From Carex sylvatica (taxonomy: Eukaryota; Streptophyta; Magnoliopsida; Poales; Cyperaceae), in contig CAXKVR010000160.1 of assembly GCA_964058845.1 (NCBI GenBank), forward strand, positions 44,414 through 108,413: 64,000 nucleotides of DNA, given 5' to 3'. The stretch's first letter is position 1. Each line of letters begins with the position of its first letter. This document shows, in pieces, positions 10,842-21,644 of this stretch. A program made the translations under genes and the position numbers. A model generated the notes under the pieces. The model worked only from the letters and a program-made list of their open reading frames with translations, had not been told where the DNA came from and did no database searches.

Positions 10842-11555
10842 AGTTTAGGGGAGGATAATTGTTCCATTCTAGATTTTAAAATTTAATTTAAATATAGGCT
10901 TTTAGGCACTTTGTTCTAATTTGAAACCCATTCTGCTTTTATTTTGATTCAGTCCAACCTCAAATGCAACTCAGGAAAAAAAAATGCATGTGCAACTCAT
11001 TTTGTTTAGAAATTAATGCACAATTTATTTTTGTTTAAAATTTATGCAATTAAAAAAAATTACGCAATCCACTATCACGATGTCATTTGTCTTCTCTTAT
11101 CTCTGCTCATAATGTTCTTTATCCTGGCTTCGCTGGTAAATTTATCTCGACGGTGCATCGCCTTCTCCTCCGCAACCTCAATTTATGCTCAGTCACTAAC
11201 GACCTTGGGCCGTCAGGCGCTCCTCTAATCCTCCTCCACTCAATCAATTTGTGCAACACAGCTCGGGAGCGGAGCTACTCTCCTCCTCCATCAGCGCAGA
11301 TTTGATTACTAATTTGAGAGTTAGTTTTAATTTAAGCTTAATTGTGAGGGTTAGTTTCAATTTAAGATTAATTTTGATTTAATTAGTTATATAAAATGGA
11401 TTCAGTTGCTAATCGTGATTCGATTGGAATATATGAGGATTAATTTCAATCTAATAAATTTGAACTTGATTCGATAATTTACATCCAATTCGATAATTCT
11501 TTATTGAAAATCATATATTCGTAGATAGAACTAAAATTAAACCTTAACTTCATTT
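10842..11555. other. Intergenic stretch upstream of the copia insertion
   Basis: Pyrimidine-rich sequence at 11070-11300 has short overlapping plus-strand frames (11016-11305) but no recognisable protein. It may be an untranslated leader or an old gene fragment. Confidence 0.3.
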
Positions 11556-11560
11556 TGCAT

Positions 11561-11869
11561 TATTGAAGAATAAAGATATATCATTGGTCTCAAAATATTC
11601 ATCATTGATAGTTTTAGGCAACAAATAAACTAGCCTCCAATTGTACAATTGTTCAACTATTTTTAGTACATAGCTTGATTCATGTAACGGCTAGTTAATC
11701 TTTGTAATTAAGACACAATTAGGGTGTAGATTGCAGCATAGGTAATTTAGGAAATAGCCCAACGGCTAGTTAGAATTTTAGACTATATATACTCATGTAT
11801 AGACCATGTAAAAAAACAATAAAAAAAATCACTATTAATTCATTCTCTATTCCACTCTAAAATTCAATA
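11561..11869 (+). repeat. 5' LTR of the copia element
   Basis: 309 bp, beginning TATTGAA and ending TTCAATA, a 7-bp terminal inverted repeat rather than plain TG...CA. A TATA-like ACTATATATACTC lies near 11783 and could be the element promoter. Confidence 0.9.
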
Positions 11870-12589
11870 TGGTATCAGAGCGGGAGTAAATCCTGTAAAT
11901 TACATTTAAGCAACAAGCAAACAAGCCACAAGCAAAGAGGGTCTAGAGCCGATAGAGCTGAAAGAGCCCCATATTGAAGCAACAAGCAAACAGAGGGTCT
12001 AGAGCCGACAGAGCCAAAAGAACCCCAAATTCAATAAGATATTCTTTCTTATCAGTTTTTTTATTATTATTATTCTTTTTTTAAACCAAAAATCAGCAAC
12101 AACAACAAGAAAAAAAAATAAACTATTTTTCTTCATTAATACATACCAGAAAATATTTTATTCAAAACCAGTAAAATCTGAAACCTATACCAGAAGTCCA
12201 TTACCAAAAAATAAAAAAAATAAAAACAGAAATCTCTTTACCAGAAAAAAAAAAAACAACTAGTTTCAAGTAGTATCTACTTTTATCAAAGTACCACAGG
12301 AAAAAAACCTACTAGCAAAATAGGGGATAAGTATTAAACAGCCATCCAAAAGCTCAAATACGATTCTTATCAAAGCAAAATATAATAATCTCGGAAAAAA
12401 AATCAAGCAACCAAAATTGTACTCAAAAATTTCTGTTCTTTCTGTTAATTTCCATTCTTACTAGTTTCTTTCACAAAAATCAAATAAAATAAAAAAACAA
12501 TAAAAAAAGGGAGGGGAAGCAACAAAACTTTTACCAGCAAGTAGCATTCAAAAGAGAAAATAGTACAAAACTTGTATCAGCAATCAACA
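11870..12589 (+). other. Primer binding site and untranslated leader of the copia element
   Basis: After the tRNA-Met primer site there are about 700 bp of A-rich sequence without a long frame. The phrase AAGCAACAAGCAAAC...GAGGGTCTAGAGCCGA occurs twice (about 11908-11955 and 11975-12012), a short tandem duplication. Confidence 0.7.
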
Positions 12590-15500
12590 ATCATGAATCC
12601 GGAACAATCAGAGAGCTCCGAGAAGAATCGAGTTTTCAAGGCGCAACACTCAATCCCTAACCCTAGAGACGCGGCAAGGACGGAGGGAACCACAACAGCC
12701 GACTGGTGCGACCAATACAAGCGTGCGACGCACAACCGAGACGGCTGCTGGGTACTTCACCCTCATCTCTGGCCGGCTCAGACCAAAGGAGAAAGAGAAA
12801 GTAGGGGCGGCGCAAGAACGGGTGAGAAATTAATCCCTTCACAGGCGACTCAATTTGATTCAACACAAATTAATGCCTCTGGATTCTCTGTGGCTCAAGA
12901 AGTGCAGCTGATCCAACTGATAACCCAAATAAACAGTTTGATGCAACAGCAAACTTCAGGTTTTGTACACTCTAAATCTACTTTTACTACTTTTAATTCT
13001 TGCAAAATTGACAATAATTTTAAAACTGCAAATATGTGTCACAACACAAGTAAATGGATTATTGATTCAGGTGCCACTGATCATATGACATGGAACAAAA
13101 ATAAATTAGAAAATATTACACAAATTAAAAACACTTAACATGCAACTGTTGCAAATGGAAATAAGGTTCAAATTCAAGGTATTGGTACAACCAAATTTCT
13201 TACAAAAAATATGAATGATATTTTGTATTTACCAGACTTTAACTCAAACTTATTATCGGTTAGTAAAATAACCCAAGAGTTAAATTGCAATGTCATATTC
13301 TTATCAAATAAAGTGACCCTTCAGGATCGAGAATTAGAGAATAAGATGTTTGAAAAATGGTCTTTATTATCTTGAAAAAAATAACAATAAATGCCTTATG
13401 TCATTAAATTCAGTAGATCGTGACAAATTGTTACACCAACGATTTGGTCATCCATCTGATCAAGTTTTAAATAAACTTTTTTGTTATAATCTTGATTCAA
13501 AAAATTATGATGTGTGTAAATTTTCAAAACAAACTAGATTATAATTTTCTTCATCCACCAGTATATCAGAAAAATATTTTGACTTAATTCATTCAGATAT
13601 TTAGGGTCCAACTCCTATCAATTCTTATAATCATTTTAGATATTTTGTCACATTTATTGATGATTTTTCTCGTACAACTTGGGTATACCTTTTGAAAGGA
13701 AAAGATGAAGTTTTTTCATACTTTCAAGAATTCTATAATTTTGTCGAAAATCAATACAATGCGAAAATTAAAATTTTTAGGTCTGATAATAGGACAGAAT
13801 ACATAAATAATAATTTCTTATATTTTTTAAACAAAAATGAATTTTACATCAAACCACATGCATCAACACACCCGAACAAAACGGAGTTTCAGAAAGAAAA
13901 AATAGACATTTACTTGAAGTTACTAGATCACTTCTCTTTCAAACTAATGTTCCAAAAACTTATTGGTCAGACGCGGTGTTAACGGCAACTTACTTTATAA
14001 ATAGATTACCAAGTACTAGACTTAGGAACATGAGTCCTTTAGAAATTCTTAAGGGTAGAAAAATTGATCTTGACCATATAAGAATATTTGGGTGTACATG
14101 TTTTGTACATATAAAAAGACAAGACAAGTTAGATAAAAATTCGGTTAAAGCTATTTTTTTTGGATACTCCTCATAAAAGAAAGGATATAAGTGTTATGAC
14201 CCAAAAAATCATAAGCTTTATATTTCACGAGATGTGTCATGCTTTGAAAATGAACCATATTATCAAACAAATGAACACAGAAATGCACAAGGTCAACCAA
14301 TACAATTGTCTCCAAATAATTTTATTTTTCCTGAAGAAATAAATCAAGAACAGGTTGAAGGAGATAACACTGGTGAAACAAGTGCAATCCCTTCAGGGGG
14401 AGAAAATGAAGAAACTGAGTCAAGTGAAGAAACAACTCAAGAAGAGCTTAAAATTGACTCAAGCGAAGAAACAACTCAAGAAGAAACTGCCTTGAGAAGA
14501 CCAGTAAGACAAATCCGGCCTCCCATCAAACTAAGGGATTCCATCAGGTGATGTATCCAATTCAAAATTTTATTTCTTATGATAATGTATTTTCTACATA
14601 CCGGGCCTATTTGGGTAGCATCAGTAATCAAACCGAACCAACTAGTTTTAACGAAGCCAACCAAAGTCTAGTTTGGGTTAAGGCTATGAAAGAAGAACTT
14701 CAAGCCTTAGAAAATAATAATACATGAGATATTATTCATTTACCAAAAAAACAAAAAACCCGTAGGTTGTAAATGGGTATACAAAATCAAATATAATAGT
14801 AACAGTACAATTGAGAGATACAAAGCTAGATTAGTGGCCAAAGGATTCACCCAAACTTATGATATTGACTACCAAGAAATATTTGCACCAGTAGCAAAAA
14901 TGAATACTATTAGAATTTTACTATCGGTAGCCACCAACTTAGGATGGGACATGTTCCAAATGGACGTAAAAAATACATTTCTCCAAGGAACATTGGAAGA
15001 AGAGGTCTACATGACTCTTCCTCCAGGTCATAAGAAAAGCGTCAGATTCAACATTAGTGTGTAAGTTAAAGAAAGTAATTTATGGCCTAAAGCAATCACC
15101 AAGAGTATGGTATGCCAAGCTAAGCTTTCTCTTTTAAAAATTAACTTTAATAAAAGCACAGCAGATTCCTCTATGTTTGTCAAACATTCACAAAATTGCA
15201 CCATCATTATTCTTGTCTATGTAGATGATTTTATCATCACTGAAAATAATAATGAGGAAATTAAAAAGGTTAAACAATATTTGAAGGAGGAATTTGATAT
15301 CAAGGACCTTGAAAACCTTTCATATTTTCTAGGAATAGAAATAGCTCATTCAAGTAAAGGCTTATTTCTATGTCAAAGAAAATATGGCATTGACCTGTTA
15401 AAAAAAACTGGTAAATTGGGAGCTAAACCAGCCAATACCCCAATGGAGATAAATATTAAACTTGGAATTGAGGATGGTGAACCACTACCTGATATAGGAC

Positions 15501-16140
15501 AATATCAAAGATTGGTAGGCAAGTTAATTTACCTTACAGTTACCAGACCTGACATTGCCTTTGCAGTTAGTGTTATAAGTCAATTTATGCATGCTCCACG
15601 CACCAGTCACTTGAGTGTTATCGATAGAATACTGAGATATCTGAAAAGCACTCCAGGTCAAGGAATTTGGATGAAAAAAAATAATTCTAATGAAGTGGTT
15701 TGTTTCTCTGATGTAGATTGGGCCGGTAGCTGCGACAGAAAATCAACCACGGGATTTTGTACCTTTGTAGGTGGCAACTTGGTCACATGGAAGAGCAAGA
15801 AGCAGAATGTGGTGGCAAGGTCAAGTGCAGAATATCGAGCCATGGCATCAACTGCGAGTGAGCTCATCTGGATCAAGCAACTACTTAGCGACATGAAGTT
15901 GGAGCACAAGGGAGCAATGAAAATATACTGTGACAATCAAGCTGCATGACATATTGCATCCAATCCAGTATTTCATGAAAGAACAAAACACATAGAGGTT
16001 GACTGTCACTTTGTCAGGGAAAAAGTACAGTCAAGAGAAATAGAAACTCCATTCGTAAGAAGCAAAGAACAACTGGCAGATATCTTCACTAAAGCACTCG
16101 ACAAGACCAGTCATCTAAACGTACTTTACAAGTTGGGCTC
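12590..16140 (+). pseudogene. Degenerate copia gag-pol
   Basis: Visible parts in order: a truncated gag end with a broken zinc knuckle (CDQYKRATHNRDGCW, about 12700); protease with DSGATDHM near 13065; gag-pre-integrase with HQRFGHPS near 13435; integrase core with HSDI followed by an in-frame TAG near 13600, and RSDN near 13780; reverse transcriptase from about 14760 with FAPVAKMNTIR and QMDVKNTFLQG, and the active-site YVDDF near 15220; RNase H with SDVDWAGSCDRKSTTG near 15710 and a TGA at about 15948 inside the domain. At least six stops or frameshifts (for example 13136, 13545, 14174, 14550, 15062, 15948) make it non-functional. Confidence 0.9.
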
Positions 16141-16173
16141 AATCAATTTATTCGAACCTAACTTGAGGGGGAG

Positions 16174-16478
16174 TATTGAAGAATAAAGATCATTGGCCTC
16201 AAAATATTCATCATTGACAGTTTTAGGCAACAAATAAACTAGCCTCCAATTGTACAACTGTACAACTATTTTTGGTACATAGCTTGATTCATATAACGGC
16301 TAGTTAATCTTTGTAATTAAGACACAATTAGGATGTAGATTGTAGCATAGGTAATTTAGGAAATAGCCCAACGACTAGTTAGAATTTTAGATTATATATA
16401 CTCATGTATAGACCATGTAAAAAAAAAATTAAAAAAATCACTGTTAATTCATTCTCTATTCCACTCTAAAATTCAATA
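16174..16478 (+). repeat. 3' LTR of the copia element
   Basis: 305 bp, nearly identical to the 5' LTR apart from about a dozen substitutions and a 4-bp gap near the start. It is preceded by the polypurine tract at 16163-16173. Confidence 0.9.
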
Positions 16479-16573
16479 TGCATGTATATCGTTATTCTGT
16501 GACAAGAGTGAGGTATTCGACGAGGGTATTTTTTACATGTATTTCAGGTACCTGACGAGAGAATATTTTACAA

Positions 16574-16968
16574 GAGTGAGGTTATGGTACTTTGTAATGC
16601 ATAGATTGTTTCGTGTATTGAATTTATATCTCTATTTTTAAAGTTTAAACAGTCGATTCAAATTGCTCAACATTATTATCATATGAAAATATACTTGGAG
16701 ACCAAATTTTATATTTTTTGAAATATTTTTACTATTTTTTTTATAGGTAGAAAATCAACTTTCGGATGGTCCAGAATTTTTAGATCAAGTGATTTTCTAA
16801 TTGTCTAAAAAAATAGTAAAAAAGTTAAAAGAATATTTGGCTTCTAAGTATATTTTCATATGATAATAATATTGAGCAATTCAGATTGATTATTTAAATT
16901 TTGAAGACGAAGATATGAATCTAATACACGGAACAATCCGCGCATTGCAAAGTACCATAACCTTACTC
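16574..16968. mobile_element. Palindromic MITE, family P, copy 1
   Basis: About 395 bp that folds back on itself: GAGTGAGGTTATGGTACTTT at the left is mirrored by AAAGTACCATAACCTTACTC at the right. The interior shares AAATTTTATATTTTTT, a run ending in TTTACTATTTTTTT and the mirrored AAAAAAATAGTAAAAAA with copies at 40150, 49880 and 58700. Arms are diverged but pair through most of their length. Confidence 0.8.
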
Positions 16969-17388
16969 CTTTTACAATTAGTGGTTGTGGACCATTCTTT
17001 TTAACTTTGCATGAATCTGAAAGTCCAATAATAGATCCCTGCACTAGTTCGAATTCCAAAACAATTGAGAGTTAATTTCAAACCGTAAAGGATACGGATC
17101 CCTATCTAATATACATTGTTTAGTACTCTCTTCTTCTCTTGGGAAATTTTTATTGATTGGTCATTTTTCTTTTATAAAACTATTTCAGAACTTGAAGAAG
17201 AAAGCTTCATTGTGTCATGGTGTGAGAAGATAGATGTAGATATGAATATTTTCATATGATACGTACGACGTCTAAAGAAAGAGAGATGACATCTGAGAAG
17301 TAGGGACTAGGGATCATGCAGCACACCCTTTTCAAAGTCTCTCTCTTGCTCTGTAGTCTTGGGAGTGTGTCCCCTTAAGTATTGCAGA

Positions 17389-17775
17389 TAAGGGTGCACA
17401 AAAAACTCATAGACTCATAATTAGTTCGGAATGAATTTGGATTCAATTAGCTAACATTTTTGAGTTAAAACTAACTCGAGTCAAAACTAACTCGGATTTA
17501 TTGACTCGGTTATCTCACGAATTGAATCCAAATATAATGTTTTGTTAGACTTTAAATTATTTAGTAATTTGGTAAGTTTTGTATTATTTAATTATATTTG
17601 TCACTGTTTCATTATGTAAAGTTTTAAATTGTGTACTATCTACGATTCACGAGTCGACTCGAGTTGAATTCAAGTTAGAGTTTCTGACTCTAAACTTAAT
17701 TAGCAATTCGGACTTAACTCGTGATTTCACGAGTTGAATCCAAGTTGCCCTCACCTCAACTCATCAGCAGCCCTA
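17389..17775. mobile_element. Short hAT-like element with TA(A/G)GG(G/C)TGC ends
   Basis: The left end TAAGGGTGC and right end GCAGCCCTA are inverted repeats with two mismatches. The interior carries many ACTCGAGT / CACGAGTTGAATCC phrases. The right half (from about 17585) is repeated at 18491-18679. A fragment with similar ACTCGAGTTGACTCG and ACAACCCTA wording lies at 22915-23050. Target duplication was not resolved. Confidence 0.5.
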
Positions 17776-18439
17776 TTTTGAAATAGTAAATCATTTTGCT
17801 CTCTCCCTTTTGCAGAGTCTACTTGATTCTACAGTGAGAAAGTTCACATATCAGAGTGGTGGCAGTAGAGCTACAGATGCTTCTATTAAATGATGCATTT
17901 TGATGAACTTTTTGCAAGAATTTTTTTACAAAATCAACTCCATGAGATGCTGAAACTACAACATGATGCTCTAGATTTATATTTAGACTTTTTTTGTTAG
18001 CATTGATATATATGGAGATATTTTTGTGAAAGGAGGGGTAAGTTGTTAAATTTCAAGGGTACTTGTTAGCATTAATATATGTGTTTTTGTGCTTCTTAAA
18101 TTTTTGTTTTACTTTTCGGTCAAAAGTGGTGTCTTTTGTTCAAGTCAACATGTACATTGACTCAAGAGAGAAGGTTACAGCTAATAAGTTTCTATATAAA
18201 AAAACAACTAATATAATAAAAAATAATCAATATAATAAAAAACTACCAACTGAATTTTAGATGAACATTGAGACAATATATACTATATAAACAATTAATA
18301 TAATAAAAAATAATTAACATAATAGAAAATAATCAATTGAATTTTAGATGAACATTAAGACAATTGGTATGTCTCATTTTTGAGTAATATATAATTATGC
18401 AATCAATCTTTAAATTAATCACATTTAAAAAAAATATAG

Positions 18440-18490
18440 TTCAAACAAATTTTCAATCCACACAGCAACGCGTGGTCGGACACTTACTAG
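18440..18490 (+). mobile_element. Candidate Helitron 3' end
   Basis: The segment ends with CCACACAGCAACGCGTGG, able to form a CCAC/GTGG hairpin, then 11 bases, then CTAG followed by T. Hairpin plus CTRR, inserted before T, is the usual 3' end of plant Helitrons. The 5' end was not found. It lies directly against the truncated hAT-like copy at 18491, as if inserted into it. Confidence 0.45.
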
Positions 18491-18679
18491 TTTAATTATA
18501 TTTGTCACTGTTTCATTATGTAAAGTTTTAAATTGTGTACTATCTACGATTCACGAGTCGACTCGAGTTGAATTCAAGTTAGAATTTCTGGCTCAAAACT
18601 GAATTAGCAATTCGGACTAAACTCGTGATTTCACGAGTTGAATCCAAGTTACCCTCAACTCAGCTCAACAACAGCCCTA
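18491..18679. repeat. Truncated second copy of the 17389-17775 element
   Basis: About 190 bp closely match 17585-17775 in the same orientation, ending at the same CAGCCCTA terminus. The left half is absent, replaced by the Helitron-like end. Confidence 0.8.
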
Positions 18680-19068
18680 TTTTGCATAGTTACAATGAAA
18701 AATGAACAGTCGAATTAATTTCTGTCAGGTCAAACTTAACTTGACATCCATAAAACTATAGGGTCTATTTTAAAATTTATGTCAAGTTGAAAGGACGATC
18801 CGGACCTATTGTGTTGGATGTGAATTCGTAGTTCTTGTGGAGGAATTGAGCAGGGATTTTTTTTCTTCTACTGTCTTAATATTTTATAATTTAAACTTTA
18901 CTATCTCTCTTTTCTTTTCTTTTTTAAAAATATTGATAGAGGCTACCAATTGATTACAACATTTCTGGACTACTAATAACCTCAACTTAAATTACAATTA
19001 TTATAGACCTTTATTAGTCATCTAACCTATTTCTTCTCTGATAGCTGATTCAGTACAATATCTCATTC

Positions 19069-19156
19069 AGAATTGCGCTTCTTGCAGAATCTGTTGTATC
19101 AATAAGTTTGGAGGCTTGAACTTGTCAGAAAACACATTGTTGTTCCTTTGTTTCCA
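19069..19156 (-). pseudogene. Small LINE-type RNase H/reverse transcriptase tail fragment
   Basis: The minus strand reads WKQRNNNVFSDKF followed by about 16 further residues and a stop. A W-K-x-R-N-x-x-x-F motif is typical of the C-terminal region of plant LINE polyproteins. Only about 30 residues are present, so the assignment is tentative. Confidence 0.35.
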
Positions 19157-19265
19157 TAAATTTCACAACGTACACATAAACAAATTTGTCCAATCCTCTC
19201 TTTTCGTGGCCGCACCCTGACTAAACTTTACTATTGATTTCAGAAAATTTTCAATATTACTATCT

Positions 19266-19439
19266 ATGCGTACATGATTTAAGTAGACAAATTAAGTGAT
19301 ATAATTTAAGTAGACAAATTAAGTGATCGATCTAATTCATGAAGTCATTAATTGATCGATCAGTTTAATTAAAGCATTTGAGTTTATTTTTACCTACATG
19401 ATCACATTGTCTACTTGAATTGTGGTCATGTACGCATAT
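19266..19439. mobile_element. Small palindromic MITE-like repeat
   Basis: TATGCGTACATGA at the left and TCATGTACGCATA at the right are perfect inverted repeats, extended inwards by AGTAGACAA / TTGTCTACT. The left arm contains a duplicated AATTAAGTGAT unit. Confidence 0.6.
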
Positions 19440-21644
19440 ATAATAACCGTAGCTAATTTCACGTTGTTTGTTATTTTTTTATTATTAATATGAGTCGCTA
19501 ATTAGTTTGGAAAAAAAGTCGGAAAATTAAAGCATTTGAGTGATTCTGCTGATCGAAATTCTTTCATAAATTTTGTTCGAATTAATCACAGGCGTTTGAA
19601 GTTCACCCTTCGATTCTGCGTTGTACAGCATCCAGCATAGACTGGAAATCCACCTTCCTAGGTGTCTTGACCATGAGCGGTAAGTCGAAGTATGTCATCG
19701 GCAATTACAATGACGGTGATGCCAAAATCCGCAATCACCAAATTGTATCGGACAGAGAGTGAAACGAAATTACTCTTACCTCTGTTAATTTGTAGGTCCG
19801 AAAGCTCTGTGTACACATTCAAAATTCTAGTGACAATTTGTAGAAATAATATGATTGCAGTTGACAATCCACTCATATATTGTTATTTTTTTAAATAAAA
19901 AAATTGTTAAAACGAAATTGATTTATTTTTATCTTCTATGTGAATTTGGAAGAGAGACGAACTTAGTTTGATATGGGCCTTAAAAATATGGGCTTGAGCT
20001 TCATAGAAGAGTAAACAGTTAACATATTATGAGGCCTATTTTATCAAAGCCCATCTTATAATATCACATGAATAGAATGGGGTTTCTCATGAGTCATGAG
20101 TCATGAGTGTTTTAATACTCGGTTTATATGTGGTATGCAGCTGCTTATACAGATTTTTATGCAAATTTTAAATGAGATTCATATATATAAAAATAAGTAT
20201 ACAGTAATATGTGATATAAATCATTGTTAATATATTCTAAAATGATATTTTTATCACTGTTAATATACTCTAAACCAGTAATATACTCTAAACAGGTAAT
20301 ATGTGGTATAAACTACTGTTAACATACTCTAAATCGGTATTTTTTATCACTGTTAATATATTCTAAACTGGTAATATGCTCTAAACTGTATATTCAGACC
20401 AAATATAGATTTTCTATTCAGACTACAACTAAATAGAAATATTCGACCAAATAGATCAAATATTACTACACTGCTCATGACAGTTACCTTTGAATCTTTT
20501 TTATTCTCTGAGATGAAGATGGAATTAAATACTTATACTTTTAAGTATCTATATAAAATTTCTCAGCTGGGTTTAAACTTAAGATTTCAGTCAGGCAATT
20601 TGCACTTTTCTTCTAGAAGGTAAAGATGCTACTTTTCTTAATTAAGTTAATTACACCTTTTGTGGTTACTCTTAGTAAAATTTAGGCAGCCTTTTTTATG
20701 GTTGGTGTTATCAGGTCTGTCTCAAAATAATATCTAATATTTTATAAAATTCAATGATTGTTCAAAGTGAGATATGAATCATATGAACATTTATACACTA
20801 TTATTGTTATCTTTGTGTGTTAATTTAAAATATCACCTGTAATATTTTAACATTTGTCTTTTTGTAAAGAAACGAGACCAAAGATGATTTGTGTTATGCT
20901 TATGATAGTTTTTTTTTTTTTAATTCATGTGTTGAAGGTCAAGTCATCCAATATATTTTTAAATTTTTGTGTATATTACAAATGATATACTCACTTTATG
21001 GATTTCGAAATCTTAAGTCTGATTTGCTTATAATATACATTTGTCACTAAATCAAAATCTGATTCGCTTATAATAGTTAATTGCAGAAATGAGTGAGACC
21101 GTGATATTATGCCGGTTCTATGACTTTAAAACTCAATTTTTCAAAATTCAAAAGTCTATTGTTCCACATATACACAAATTCATTGAGTCATTTTTTTTTA
21201 CTTTTCATTATTTTGTCTAAAAGAGAAAATTATTCTATGGTTTAGAACTTTTTAAATCATTGTTTTAAATAGTAAAAGAATATAGAGATTAGATTTCCAT
21301 ATTTTCTCTAAAAAATTAATAAAAGAATCTTAAATAATATAAAATTGTGCTTCTTGTGTCTGATATATAGAATCTTAGAGTTTGACTCCTATATTTCTCA
21401 TCAAAAATAAAATTGTGTTTCTTATAAAATGTTGATATGCAATATGCAAATCAAATTGAGCGACTCGGATTCACCATTTAAACTTAAAAAAAATCAAAAA
21501 TTAAATTCACTCCACGTAAGATTAAAAAAAGGGTCTAATTTTAGCTTTCTAAAAGAATCATGGACGGTTTGCTAAAGTTGCAACACTAGGCATCGCTAGA
21601 ATATTTCTAAAGTGCATATATCCCAATTGTTATCAGCAAAATCA
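19440..21644. other. Intergenic DNA with a short interspersed repeat
   Basis: No gene recognised. At 20210-20390 the phrase CTGTTAATATACTCTAAA and variants recur about six times, a degenerate minisatellite. At 19600-19880 a GC-richer patch has minus-strand open frames split by a possible splice site, perhaps an old exon fragment, but no family was recognised. Confidence 0.35.

Larger units (their letters stand above)
11561..16478 (+). mobile_element. Complete but dead Ty1/copia LTR retrotransposon
   Basis: The 4.9-kb element is bounded by a perfect 5-bp target duplication TGCAT (11556-11560 and 16479-16483). It has two LTRs, a primer binding site complementary to initiator tRNA-Met directly after the 5' LTR (TGGTATCAGAGC, 11870-11881) and a polypurine tract GAGGGGGAG directly before the 3' LTR. 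Between them lie remnants in copia order: zinc knuckle, protease, integrase, reverse transcriptase, RNase H. Most of gag is missing and pol has many stops. The LTRs differ at about a dozen sites, pointing to an old insertion. Confidence 0.95.

Noticed and set aside
11561..16478. Active copia element
   Set aside because: Multiple stops and frameshifts, a stop in the integrase core and loss of gag rule out autonomous activity.
17585..18679. The two ~190-bp direct repeats as LTRs of a small TRIM element
   Set aside because: The first copy extends further left to a hAT-like end, and no primer site or polypurine tract lies between the copies.
19658..19876. Minus-strand frame at 19.7 kb as part of a real gene
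   Set aside because: Looks exon-like, but I could not identify a family or neighbouring exons.
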